DNA from: Rhodospirillaceae bacterium UBA1479
Lineage (GTDB): Bacteria > Pseudomonadota > Alphaproteobacteria > Rhodospirillales > Casp-alpha2
DNA: 64,000 nucleotides
NCBI GenBank assembly: GCA_002325375.1
Contig: DCRZ01000003.1
Span: 124,001-188,000 of the forward strand
Reading direction: 5' to 3'
The notes beneath the pieces were generated by a model, which was not told the origin of the DNA, ran no database searches, and worked only from the letters and a program-made list of their open reading frames with translations. Below are positions 7,939 to 16,084 of this stretch, piece by piece (the first letter of the stretch is position 1; each line of letters starts with the position of its first letter). The translations under genes and the position numbers were made by a program.

Positions 7939-9003
7939 GTGGAAACCAAAATGCCACATATGAAACGCCTGTTTGCGGCCGGTCTTGTCGCCGCCTCGAC
8001 TGTCTTCGGCGCCACCACCTGGGCCCAGGCAGCCGACCAGGAAGTGAACCTCTATTCCTATCGCCAGCCGTTCCTGATCAAGCCGCTCCTCGACGCCTTC
8101 ACCAAGGAAACGGGGATCAAGGTGAACGTCGTGTTCGCCAAGAAGGGCATGCTGGAAAAGATCAAGGCCGCCGGCGACAATAGCCCCGCCGACGCGGTGC
8201 TGACCGTCGACATCGGCCGCCTGTACGCCCTGAAGGAAGGCGGCGTGCTGCAGGCCGTGAAGTCCGATACCCTTGAAAAGAACATCCCCGCCCACTTCCG
8301 CGATCCGGAAGGCCTGTGGTTCGGCCTGACGTCCCGTGCCCGCGTGGCACTGGTGTCCAAGGAACGGGTCAAACCGGGCGAACTGACGTCCTACGAAGAC
8401 CTGACCGACCCCAAATTCAAAGGCCGCATCTGTGTGCGCTCCGGCAAGAACGCCTACAACGTGGCGCTGATCGCCTCGATGATCGCCCATCATGGTGAAG
8501 AGGGTGCCGAAAAGTGGCTTCAGGGCGTGAAGGCCAATCTGGCCCGCAAACCCCAGGGCAATGACCGCGCCCAGGCCAAGGCCGTGTACGAAGGCGTGTG
8601 CGACATCGCCATCACGAACAACTATTACATGGGCAAGATGATGACCAACGACGAGAAGCCCGAGCAGAAAAAGTGGGCTGCCGCCGTTCGTCTGACCTAT
8701 CTGAACCAGGGTGACCGCGGCAACCACATGAACGTTTCGGGCGCCGCCGTAACCAAAAGCGCCAAGAACAAGGAAGCTGCGGTGAAATTGCTGGAATTCC
8801 TGTCCGGCGACGCGGCTCAGAAGATCTACGCCGAAGACAATCAGGAATATCCGGTGAAACCCGGCGTTCCCTATTCGAAGCTCGTCCAGTCCTGGGGCGA
8901 CTTCAAGGCCGATACGCTCTCGCTTGAGAAAATCGCCAAGCTGCGGCCCGCCGCCTCCCGACTGGTGGACAAGGTTGGATTTGACGACGGACCCGGCAGC
9001 TGA
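7939..9003 (+). CDS. Iron(III) ABC transporter, periplasmic binding protein (FbpA/FutA-like)
   Basis: This is a periplasmic ferric-iron-binding protein that delivers Fe3+ to the permease encoded next door. The 354-residue protein has a signal peptide (residues 1-31, ending ATTWAQA). The mature start VNLYSYRQPFLIKPLLDAFTKETGI is typical of the FbpA/FutA/IdiA group, and ITNNYYMGKM near residue 220 carries the paired tyrosines that ligate iron in the family. The C-terminal EFLSGDAAQKIYAEDNQEYPV is also characteristic. A Fur-like box precedes the gene and an attenuator-type hairpin follows it, consistent with higher expression than the permease. Confidence 0.92.
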   Translation: METKMPHMKRLFAAGLVAASTVFGATTWAQAADQEVNLYSYRQPFLIKPLLDAFTKETGIKVNVVFAKKGMLEKIKAAGDNSPADAVLTVDIGRLYALKEGGVLQAVKSDTLEKNIPAHFRDPEGLWFGLTSRARVALVSKERVKPGELTSYEDLTDPKFKGRICVRSGKNAYNVALIASMIAHHGEEGAEKWLQGVKANLARKPQGNDRAQAKAVYEGVCDIAITNNYYMGKMMTNDEKPEQKKWAAAVRLTYLNQGDRGNHMNVSGAAVTKSAKNKEAAVKLLEFLSGDAAQKIYAEDNQEYPVKPGVPYSKLVQSWGDFKADTLSLEKIAKLRPAASRLVDKVGFDDGPGS

Positions 9004-9060
9004 TTCGTTCCTGAACGAACCAGCTGGCAGAAGCGCTGCGGGGTTCCCCCCCGCGGCGTT
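9004..9060 (+). terminator. Partial terminator / attenuator between binding protein and permease
   Basis: A perfect TTCGTTC/GAACGAA palindrome at 9004-9019 overlaps the gene end and is followed by a stem GCTGCGGGG (9035-9043) / CCCCGCGGC (9049-9057) and TTTTC. It probably reduces read-through into the permease gene. Confidence 0.6.
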
Positions 9061-9101
9061 TTCTGCTTTTGTGCCCTCCGCAACCTGGGAGTTCACACGC
9101 C

Positions 9102-10808
9102 TTGCCGCACCCCGCCGCCGTCGCTGACCGGCCAGCAACCCGATACCAACTCGCCCGCCTGATCCCCGACCGCTGGGGGATCATAACTCTCGCCGTCGCA
9201 CTGTTCGTCGCAACGCCCCTGATCGCCGTGGCGACCATCGCCATGACCCCGGCGCCGGATATCTGGCGCCATCTCTACAACACCGTGCTGTTCGGCTATG
9301 TCGAGCGAACGGTGATGCTGATCGGCGGGATCGGCCTGGGCACCTTCATCATCGGCACGGGCACGGCCTGGCTGGTGACCATGTGCCGGTTTCCCGGGCG
9401 CGGGCTGTTCAATTGGGCCTTGGTCCTGCCGCTGGCGGTGCCGACCTATATCCTGGCCTTCGTGTTCACGGACCAGTTGGAATACGCCGGCGCGGTGCAG
9501 GGCACGCTGCGCGAGATCTTCGGCTGGCGCAATCGGCAGGACTACTGGTTTCCGGAAATCCGCTCCATGGGCGGCGCCATCACCGTTATGACCCTGGTGC
9601 TCTACCCTTATGTCTATCTGCTGGCCCGCGCGGCTTTCCTTGAACAGTCGGTCTGCGTGCTCGAAGTCAGCCGCACGCTCGGCAAAAGCGCCTGGCAGAG
9701 CTTCTGGAACGTCGCCCTGCCGCTGGCCCGGCCGGCCATCGTCGTCGGCATGACCCTGGCCATGATGGAGGCGCTCAATGATTTCGGGACCGTCGATTTC
9801 TTTGGCGTCAAGACCTTCACGGCAGGCATCTACGACGTCTGGCTGAACATGGACAACATCTCGGGCGCGGCGCAGTTGGCGTCGGTTCTGATGATCTTCG
9901 TCGTCGTTCTGGTCGTGCTTGAGCGGATGGCCCGCCGGGGACAGCGCTACCATCATACGTCGAGCAAAATTCAGGCCCTGCCCAGTTACCGCCTGAGAGG
10001 GATCAAGGCCATGCTGGCCGCGGTTTTCTGCGCCTTGCCGATCCTGTTTGGCTTCGTTCTGCCGGCCTCGGTCCTGGTATCCTACGCCGTGGTGTTCTTC
10101 GACGTCACGCTGCAGGCCAATTACCTGACCATCACCCTGAACAGCATCTCGCTGTCCCTGGGGGCGGCCGTCATCGCCGTCGCCATCGGCTTGCTTCTGG
10201 CCTACGGGTTGCGCATGGGCTCCGGCCCCCTGCCCCGCGCCGCCGTGCGCTTCGCGTCGATCGGGTACGCCGTGCCGGGCGCCGTGTTGGCGATCGGCGT
10301 GATCGTCCCCATGGCGGGCCTGGACAATTCGATCGACGCTTTCTCGGAACGGGTATTCGGTGTATCCACGGGCCTGCTGTTCAGCGGCACCGTGATCGCC
10401 ATCCTCTACGGTTACTTGGCGCGGTTCCTGGCGTTGTCCTTCGGCACGATCGAGGCCGGCCTGGGCAAGGTTTCACGCAACATGGACGGCGCCGCGCGGA
10501 CGCTTGGGGCGAACCCGTTCCAGACCATGTCCCGCGTCCATTTTCCGCTGCTCCGCACCAGCCTGTTGACGGCGGGCCTGCTGGTGTTCGTCGATTGCAT
10601 GAAGGAACTTCCCATTACCATCATCCTGCGCCCCTTCGGCTATGACACGCTCGCGACCTTTGTGTTCCAGTACGCGTCGGACGAATTGTTCGAGGAATCG
10701 GCGCTGGGCGCGCTGACCATCGTCGCCGCCGGCCTGATCCCCGTGGTCATCCTGGCCCTGACGACTCTGCGCAGCCGCCCCGGCCACGCCGGCGGGGGGC
10801 ATCCATGA
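9102..10808 (+). CDS. Iron(III) ABC transporter, fused two-lobe permease (FbpB-like)
   Basis: This inner-membrane permease carries two homologous transport halves in one chain, as in FbpB/AfuB/FutB. About 12 hydrophobic helices are visible. Each half has an EAA-type cytoplasmic loop: SRTLGKSAWQSFWNVALPLARP in the first and ARTLGANPFQTMSRVHFPLLR in the second. There is no ATG before the first membrane helix. I chose TTG at 9102 because GGGAG lies 10 nt upstream; TTG at 9069 would add 11 residues. The 3' end overlaps the ATPase gene by 4 bp (ATGA). Confidence 0.9.
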   Translation: MPHPAAVADRPATRYQLARLIPDRWGIITLAVALFVATPLIAVATIAMTPAPDIWRHLYNTVLFGYVERTVMLIGGIGLGTFIIGTGTAWLVTMCRFPGRGLFNWALVLPLAVPTYILAFVFTDQLEYAGAVQGTLREIFGWRNRQDYWFPEIRSMGGAITVMTLVLYPYVYLLARAAFLEQSVCVLEVSRTLGKSAWQSFWNVALPLARPAIVVGMTLAMMEALNDFGTVDFFGVKTFTAGIYDVWLNMDNISGAAQLASVLMIFVVVLVVLERMARRGQRYHHTSSKIQALPSYRLRGIKAMLAAVFCALPILFGFVLPASVLVSYAVVFFDVTLQANYLTITLNSISLSLGAAVIAVAIGLLLAYGLRMGSGPLPRAAVRFASIGYAVPGAVLAIGVIVPMAGLDNSIDAFSERVFGVSTGLLFSGTVIAILYGYLARFLALSFGTIEAGLGKVSRNMDGAARTLGANPFQTMSRVHFPLLRTSLLTAGLLVFVDCMKELPITIILRPFGYDTLATFVFQYASDELFEESALGALTIVAAGLIPVVILALTTLRSRPGHAGGGHP

Positions 10809-11917
10809 CCTCCCCCATGATCCCGCCCGCCGCCGCGCCGACGACCATGTCCAGGGCCGATGGCCTGCACATGCTGAACGTCTCGCATGCATTCGGCGAT
10901 CACACCGTGGTGTCCGGAGTCTCCGTCTTCGTCAATCCGGGCGAACTGGTCTGCCTGCTGGGGCCTTCGGGATGCGGCAAGACGACCCTGCTGCGCCTTG
11001 CGGCGGGGCTTGAGGACCTACAGGTCGGGCGCATCACCATCGGCGAGGATACGGTCGCCGATGGTCAGGGCGGTGCCCAGATGCCGCCGGAAAAACGTAA
11101 TGTCGGCCTGATGTTTCAGGACTTCGCCCTGTTCCCTCATCTGACTGTGTACGAAAATATCGTGTTCGGCCTGGCCGAAAAGGACCGGACCCGCCGGGAA
11201 TGGGCCCGCGACACCCTCACGACCATGGGCCTCGGCGATTATGCCGATGCCTTTCCCCATACCCTGTCCGGCGGCCAGCAGCAGCGCGTCGCCCTGCTGC
11301 GCGCCTTGGCGCCAGCCCCCCGGGTGCTGTTACTGGACGAACCGTTTTCCGGCCTCGACGTCAACCGCCGTGCCCAGATCCGCCAGGATACGTTCCAAAT
11401 CCTCTCGCGCTCCGGCATCGCCACCCTGATGGTCACCCACGATCCGGAAGAAGCCATGTTCATGGCCGACCGCATCATGGTCATGCAGCACGGCCGCATC
11501 GTCCAGTCCGGCACGCCGGTCGAGATCTATTTCCACCCGAAGACGGTGTTCGTCGCCGAGTTGTTCGGCCCCGTCAACCGCCTCGACTGCCGGGTGGAGA
11601 ACGGCGCCCTGGTCTCCGCCCTGGGGCGGTTTCCCGCGAACGGCCTTGCGGAAGGCGCCGAAGCCCAGGTGCTGGTCCGCCCCGAAGCGCTGAACCTGTC
11701 CCAACCGGCAACGGCGGACGCCGGCATCCCGCTGACGGTGGTTTCGGCGCGCTCGCTCGGGCGCTCCACCCATCTGACCCTGTCCTTGGGAGACGACGAT
11801 GCCGGGCCCCTTTTCAACGCCCGGATGCCGGGGGTGTTCCTGCCGGAAATCGGATCGCGTGTCAGCGCCCGGGTGGCGCCGGAACATCTTCTGATTTTCC
11901 CCAAATCGGCCCCCTGA
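10805..11917 (+). CDS. Iron(III) ABC transporter, ATP-binding protein (FbpC-like)
   Basis: The 370-residue protein is the ATPase of the importer. Walker A is GPSGCGKTT (about residues 53-61), the signature is LSGGQQQR, Walker B is VLLLDEPF and the switch histidine is in VTHDPEEA. The C-terminal 120 residues form a TOBE-like regulatory domain, as in FbpC/PotA. Translational coupling to the permease is suggested by the ATGA overlap. An in-frame ATG at 10847 (MSRADGLHML) is an alternative start. No terminator was found between it and flgE1. Confidence 0.92.
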   Translation: MTSPMIPPAAAPTTMSRADGLHMLNVSHAFGDHTVVSGVSVFVNPGELVCLLGPSGCGKTTLLRLAAGLEDLQVGRITIGEDTVADGQGGAQMPPEKRNVGLMFQDFALFPHLTVYENIVFGLAEKDRTRREWARDTLTTMGLGDYADAFPHTLSGGQQQRVALLRALAPAPRVLLLDEPFSGLDVNRRAQIRQDTFQILSRSGIATLMVTHDPEEAMFMADRIMVMQHGRIVQSGTPVEIYFHPKTVFVAELFGPVNRLDCRVENGALVSALGRFPANGLAEGAEAQVLVRPEALNLSQPATADAGIPLTVVSARSLGRSTHLTLSLGDDDAGPLFNARMPGVFLPEIGSRVSARVAPEHLLIFPKSAP

Positions 11918-11966
11918 ACGCCCCCCTTCGCCGACGGCGGCGGAAGCGCCCGCCCGCTCCCAAGGC

Positions 11967-11979
11967 GGCAAGAATTTCC
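11967..11979 (+). promoter_or_regulatory. Candidate activator site upstream of flgE1
   Basis: GGCAAGAATTTCC resembles the GGCAA-N3-TTGCC dyad before flgI and lies 93 bp upstream of the sigma-54-type promoter of flgE1. Confidence 0.4.
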
Positions 11980-12072
11980 CTCCTACATGGCCCCGGAGCT
12001 GTCATGGGGCAGACTTTGCCCAGGCCTCTTTATAAACTTCCTTTGTTTTCAAATAAATAGCCCCCCTCTTTC

Positions 12073-12089
12073 TTGGCATCGACCTTGCA
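12073..12089 (+). promoter_or_regulatory. Sigma-54-type promoter of flgE1
   Basis: TTGGCATCGACCTTGCA fits YTGGCACG-N4-TTGCW with two mismatches and exact GG-to-GC spacing, 55 bp before the flgE1 start. An AT-rich TTTCAAATAAATA element lies just upstream at 12047-12059. Confidence 0.75.
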
Positions 12090-12143
12090 CTAATTTACGC
12101 GGGAAAAACCGAAGAGGGTCCCTGGACGCGGGGACATCGAGAC

Positions 12144-13793
12144 ATGAGTTTGGGCATTTTTCAGCAAGCGACCTCGGCCATGATGGGCCAGTCCCACAAG
12201 CTGAGCACCATTTCGCAAAACGTCGCCAACCTGAACACCGACGGTTACAAGCGCACGGATACCGAATTCCGAACCCTGATGAACAAAGGGTTCACCTCGA
12301 TCGGCGCGACCACGGCGGAAGGGGCCTCCGGAACCTCTCATTCCGACCTGGGCGGCACCGCGCCCGTAGATTTCCAACGCATATCGAATCAGGGGCAGGT
12401 CCGCACCACCGACCGCAACCTGGACGTTGCCATCATCGGCAGCGGCTTTTTCATGGTCTCACCCGACATTAATGTGAACGGCAACATCCAGTATACGCGG
12501 CGTGGCGCCTTCGACATCAACGTCACCGACCTGACGGATTCCGTAACGCTTTCGGACGGAACGGCGGCGACCGTGAACCAGGGCTATCTTGCGGACCAGT
12601 TCGGCAACTTCCTGTTGGGCTATTCCGTCAATCCGGACGGCACCTTCACCCTGGGTACGCCGGCGCCCATGCGCGTCGACCAGTTCGCCTTCGAAGACAG
12701 CGGCGAAGAGACAACGACAACGTCCCTCGACGTCAACCTGCCGGCCGATGACGCCGCAGGCACGGTGCGCAACGGCAGCATCGAGGTCGTTGATTCAAGC
12801 TTTAACGCCCAAAGCATCCGCGTCGACTTCACCAAGGCCTTCGACGTGACGAACGGATGGGATTTCCGCCTGATTGGCGACAATATTTCCAGTGTGACAT
12901 CGTCGCCCGGGGGGACCTTCACGCCCGTGACGACCAGGACTTACGATGCCTTGAACCCGACCTTGCCGATTGATGCGATACGGTTTTCCACCGTCGCCGG
13001 CAGCGGCGGCGTGATCACGGCATTCTCCGACCTCAATCCGGGCGGCGTTAGTCCACAACTCGGCACGCAGCTTGCCGGCACCTTCGCCGGGTTGAAACCG
13101 GGTGACTCGATCACCATTGCCGGCAGTGGCGCCAACGACAGCACCTATACGATTGCCAGCATTTCCGATAACCAAGCAGAGATCACGCTGGCCGCCGCCA
13201 CCCCGTTGGCTGCCGACAATGTCGTCGGCGATGCGATTACCTTCTCGTCGACGGCCTCGATCCCGCAGCGACTGGAATTTGGCAACAGCGGGGCATTGAC
13301 CTCGGATTCAGAATACACCTTCGACGTCACCTTCGATGACGGTGAAACCGCAAGCTTCACCCTTGATGCCAGTAGCTTCACCCAGTTTTCCGGCGATTTC
13401 TCCTTCGCCAACTACGAACACAACGGCGCCGAGTCAGCCGCCCTGTCCAACCTGAGTTTCGGGCCCGGCGGCGAGATTTACGGCGAGTTCACGGACAACA
13501 CGCGGCGCGCTCTCTACAAGGTGCCGTTGGCGATCTTCCCCAACCCGGATGGCCTGGCAATCTCCAACGGCCAAAATTTCCAGGAAACGGAAGCCTCCGG
13601 CGAGCCGAACCAGGTCTTCGCCGACGAGTCCGGCTTCGCGACCATTCTCGGAAACGCATTGGAAGGGTCCAACGTGGATCTCGGCACGGAAATGAGCCGC
13701 CTGATCGCTGCCCAGGCCGCCTACAATGTCGCCGCAACCAGCTTCAAGACCGCCGATGAAATGCTGCAGGAAGCAGCCAACCTCAAACGCTAG
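12144..13793 (+). CDS. flgE: Flagellar hook-type protein FlgE, divergent copy 1
   Basis: This is a FlgE-family axial protein of 549 residues. The N-terminus (STISQNVANLNTDGYKRTDTEFRTLM) and C-terminus (NALEGSNVDLGTEMSRLIAAQAAYN, then TADEMLQEAANLKR) are the hook/rod export and polymerisation segments; IGSGFFMV and YTRRGAFDI are in the core. Residues 316-360 hold a small beta-rich module (GDSITIAG..NDSTYTIASIS) also found in FlgL and in the second FlgE. A second, canonical flgE lies after flgD at 62831, so this copy may be an alternative hook or hook-associated protein. It has its own sigma-54-type promoter and terminator, so it is a single-gene unit. Confidence 0.85.
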   Translation: MSLGIFQQATSAMMGQSHKLSTISQNVANLNTDGYKRTDTEFRTLMNKGFTSIGATTAEGASGTSHSDLGGTAPVDFQRISNQGQVRTTDRNLDVAIIGSGFFMVSPDINVNGNIQYTRRGAFDINVTDLTDSVTLSDGTAATVNQGYLADQFGNFLLGYSVNPDGTFTLGTPAPMRVDQFAFEDSGEETTTTSLDVNLPADDAAGTVRNGSIEVVDSSFNAQSIRVDFTKAFDVTNGWDFRLIGDNISSVTSSPGGTFTPVTTRTYDALNPTLPIDAIRFSTVAGSGGVITAFSDLNPGGVSPQLGTQLAGTFAGLKPGDSITIAGSGANDSTYTIASISDNQAEITLAAATPLAADNVVGDAITFSSTASIPQRLEFGNSGALTSDSEYTFDVTFDDGETASFTLDASSFTQFSGDFSFANYEHNGAESAALSNLSFGPGGEIYGEFTDNTRRALYKVPLAIFPNPDGLAISNGQNFQETEASGEPNQVFADESGFATILGNALEGSNVDLGTEMSRLIAAQAAYNVAATSFKTADEMLQEAANLKR

Positions 13794-13837
13794 CGGCGCG
13801 CCCCTGCCGGATTTCTCCGGTTTTGCGGATGTTTTTC

Positions 13838-13862
13838 AGGGCGGCCTTCGGGCCGCCCTTTT
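13838..13862 (+). terminator. Rho-independent terminator after flgE1
   Basis: The 9-bp stem AGGGCGGCC / GGCCGCCCT with a TTCG tetraloop is followed by TTT. Confidence 0.9.
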
Positions 13863-13877
13863 CGCTTTCTGGGGCCC

Positions 13878-13890
13878 GGCAATTGTTGCC
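13878..13890 (+). promoter_or_regulatory. Dyad GGCAATTGTTGCC, candidate activator site upstream of flgI
   Basis: GGCAA-N3-TTGCC is a perfect inverted repeat 96 bp upstream of the flgI sigma-54-type promoter. It is the cleanest member of the set found before flgF, flgE1, flgI and fliK. Confidence 0.55.
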
Positions 13891-13953
13891 CATGATGGGG
13901 TGTCTCTTGCCGGGAAAGACCGATCAAAGACAGCACCTCCGGAAAATTAATCA

Positions 13954-13971
13954 TTATATTTCAATGAGTTG
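13954..13971 (+). promoter_or_regulatory. IHF-like site shared with the fliK promoter
   Basis: TTATATTTCAA followed by TGAGTTG contains TTTCAA-N4-TTG, one mismatch from the IHF consensus WATCAA-N4-TTR. The same 11-base block and TTG spacing recur at 60013-60030 before fliK, at nearly the same distance from the promoter. Confidence 0.5.
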
Positions 13972-13986
13972 ACATGTCTCCTTGGG

Positions 13987-14002
13987 TGGCACGCTTTTCG
14001 CT
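13987..14002 (+). promoter_or_regulatory. Sigma-54-type promoter of the flgIJNKL unit
   Basis: TGGCACGCTTTTCGCT matches TGGCACG-N4-TTGCW with one mismatch, 85 bp before the flgI start. Confidence 0.8.
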
Positions 14003-14086
14003 TAATAACAGGTGGGAACAACCATGGCCCGCAAAGGGTCGGCATCAGTCGATTGAGACAATGAAATGATGACGAGAACGGGAAAA

Positions 14087-15247
14087 ATGAACAGCGACAA
14101 GACTTCGGGCCGCGGCCGCCTCGCTTTGGCGCTGCGCCTGGTCGCCGCGACGGCCGCGGTTTTCGTGGCCTTGAGCTTCAGCCTGCCCAGCAGCGCCGGC
14201 GCCGCGTCACGGATCAAGGACATCGTGGATTTCGAAGGCATCCGTGAAAACCAGTTGGTCGGCTACGGCCTGGTCGTCGGCTTGAACGGCACCGGGGACT
14301 CGCTCTCCAACGGCCATTTCACCAAGGAAAGCCTGCAGTCCATGCTCAACCGCCTGGGCGTGCAGACGACCGATTCCGGCCTTGATTCCAAGAACGTCGC
14401 CGCCGTCATGGTGACCGCCAACATGCCGCCGTTTTCCCGCCAGGGTTCGCGCATCGACGTGACGGTAAGTTCCCTCGGCGATGCCGACAATCTTTTGGGC
14501 GGCACGCTTCTGGTCACGCCGATGCTCGGCGCCGACGGCGAGGTCTACGCCGTGGCGCAGGGTCAGCTTGCAGTCGGCGGTTTCACCGCCCAGGGCAACG
14601 CCGAAACCGTGACCAAAGGGGTTCCGACCTCGGGCCGCATCGCCAACGGCGCCATCGTTGAACGTGAGGTCGCGTTCGAGATCGGCGACATGGATGTGGT
14701 CAAGCTGAGCCTCAAGAACCCGGACTTCACCACCGCGCGGCGCATTTCCCAGGCCGTCAACGCCTTCCTTGGCACCACCGCGGCGCGGCCGTCGGATCCC
14801 AAGACCGTGCAGCTGCACGTTCCCGACAACTATCGCAACAACGTGGTCAACCTTTTGACCGACATCGAACAGTTGCGCATTGAGCCGGATCAGATGGCCC
14901 GCGTGCTGATCGACGAACAGTCGGGCACCATCGTGATGGGTGAGAACGTGCGGATCTCCACCGTCGCCATCGCCCAGGGCAGCCTGACCATCCGCATCAC
15001 GGAAACCCCGCAAGTATCCCAGCCCGGCCCGTTCGCCGAGGTCGGCACGACGACCACCGTCGACCGCACGGACGTCCAGATCGACGAAGGCCAGGACAAG
15101 CGCCTGACCGTGTTCAACGAAGGCGTCACGCTGCAGGATCTGGTCAACGGCCTGAACGCATTGGGCATCGGCCCGCGCGATCTGATCACCATCCTACAGG
15201 CCATCAAGGCCGCCGGCGCCCTCCAGGCTGAAATTCAGGTGATGTGA
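14087..15247 (+). CDS. flgI: FlgI, P-ring protein
   Basis: FlgI assembles into the periplasmic P ring. I chose the ATG at 14087 (386 residues) over 14066 because ACGGGAAAA immediately precedes it, exactly as before flgG. A signal peptide covers about residues 1-40 (LVAATAAVFVALSFSLPSSAGA). Hallmarks are RIKDIVDFEGIRENQLVGYGLVVGLNGTGD, VTVSSLGDADNLLGGTLLVTPM, and the C-terminal LQDLVNGLNALGIGPRDLITILQAIKAAGALQAEI. The length fits the family. The stop codon overlaps the flgJ start by one base. Confidence 0.97.
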   Translation: MNSDKTSGRGRLALALRLVAATAAVFVALSFSLPSSAGAASRIKDIVDFEGIRENQLVGYGLVVGLNGTGDSLSNGHFTKESLQSMLNRLGVQTTDSGLDSKNVAAVMVTANMPPFSRQGSRIDVTVSSLGDADNLLGGTLLVTPMLGADGEVYAVAQGQLAVGGFTAQGNAETVTKGVPTSGRIANGAIVEREVAFEIGDMDVVKLSLKNPDFTTARRISQAVNAFLGTTAARPSDPKTVQLHVPDNYRNNVVNLLTDIEQLRIEPDQMARVLIDEQSGTIVMGENVRISTVAIAQGSLTIRITETPQVSQPGPFAEVGTTTTVDRTDVQIDEGQDKRLTVFNEGVTLQDLVNGLNALGIGPRDLITILQAIKAAGALQAEIQVM

Positions 15248-15576
15248 TGAGCAGCCCCATCGATACCACGCTCGTCGGTCTGCAGACCGCGCCTTCGGCC
15301 AAGGCCGGGGCCCTGGCCGGCAAGACGCACAACGCCATGTCCATGCAGCGCATGCGCGCCGTCGCCGAAGATTTCGAGTCGGTCTTCATTTCCGAAATGA
15401 TCCGCCCGATGTTCGAAAACATCGAAGCCGAAAAGCCCTTTGGCGGCGGCCCGGCCGAAGACATCTGGCGCAACTTGCAGATCGACGAATACGGCAAGGC
15501 CATTTCCAAGGCCGGCGGCGTCGGCATCGCCGATACCGTTCTCGACCAGCTTATCCGCATGCAGGAGGCGCGCTGA
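15247..15576 (+). CDS. flgJ: FlgJ-type rod-binding protein (no muramidase domain)
   Basis: This small protein matches the N-terminal rod-capping/rod-binding domain of FlgJ and lacks the C-terminal peptidoglycan hydrolase, as is usual in alphaproteobacteria. The ATG at 15247 (109 residues, MSSPIDTT) is preferred over an adjacent GTG. Conserved features are AEDFESVFISEMIRPMFENI and the C-terminal YGKAISKAGGVGIADTVLDQLIRMQ. It is coupled to flgI by TGATG overlap. Confidence 0.9.
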   Translation: MSSPIDTTLVGLQTAPSAKAGALAGKTHNAMSMQRMRAVAEDFESVFISEMIRPMFENIEAEKPFGGGPAEDIWRNLQIDEYGKAISKAGGVGIADTVLDQLIRMQEAR

Positions 15577-15604
15577 CACGCGCCCGACAGGAGGACCAAA
15601 CTTC

Positions 15605-16048
15605 ATGGAACCGATGGAACGTCTTGAAAAGATGGTCGAACTGACCGACCACTTAAGCGACTTAGTCGAAGCCGAGAACCTGGCGCTCGAAGAACGCCGG
15701 TTCCTCGACGTGGAGGCCATGCTCGAGGACAAGGCGACGCTCGCGCGCCTGTACGAAAACAGCATGAAGGATTTGGATGAAGCCGACCTGGACTGGAAGG
15801 CAATTCCGCCCGACCTGCACGAGAAGCTGACGACCGCGGGCACCCGCCTGGCCAACGCCGTCGGCGAAAACGCCATGCGACTTGAAATCGGTATGACCGC
15901 CAACAAGCAGGTCATCGATTTGTTCGCCGAAGCCGTGCAGAAAGCCGTTCCCCATTCCGGCACCTATTCGAAGAACGGCCGCACCGGCAAGGAAGGCACC
16001 CGCGCGGCTGCCAATTCCGTCGCCGTCGCTCTTGACCAGAACCTTTAA
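15605..16048 (+). CDS. flgN: FlgN-like export chaperone for hook-junction proteins
   Basis: This 147-residue, highly helical acidic protein lies directly before flgK and flgL, the usual place of their export chaperone FlgN. The ATG at 15605 is preceded by AGGAGG. The sequence has long heptad-rich helices (residues 1-110), with LVEAENLALEERRFLDVEAMLEDKATLARLYE resembling the FlgN core, and a polar C-terminal tail. Family sequence conservation is low, so the call rests on size, helicity and position. Confidence 0.75.
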   Translation: MEPMERLEKMVELTDHLSDLVEAENLALEERRFLDVEAMLEDKATLARLYENSMKDLDEADLDWKAIPPDLHEKLTTAGTRLANAVGENAMRLEIGMTANKQVIDLFAEAVQKAVPHSGTYSKNGRTGKEGTRAAANSVAVALDQNL

Positions 16049-16084
16049 CCGCCTTCCGACCGATCACACGGGAACCGAACGACC

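Noticed and set aside
7804..9138. 444-residue minus-strand open frame across the iron-binding protein gene
   Set aside because: Antisense shadow of a clear FbpA-like gene; composition rich in His, Gly and Val as expected for antisense of GC-rich genes.
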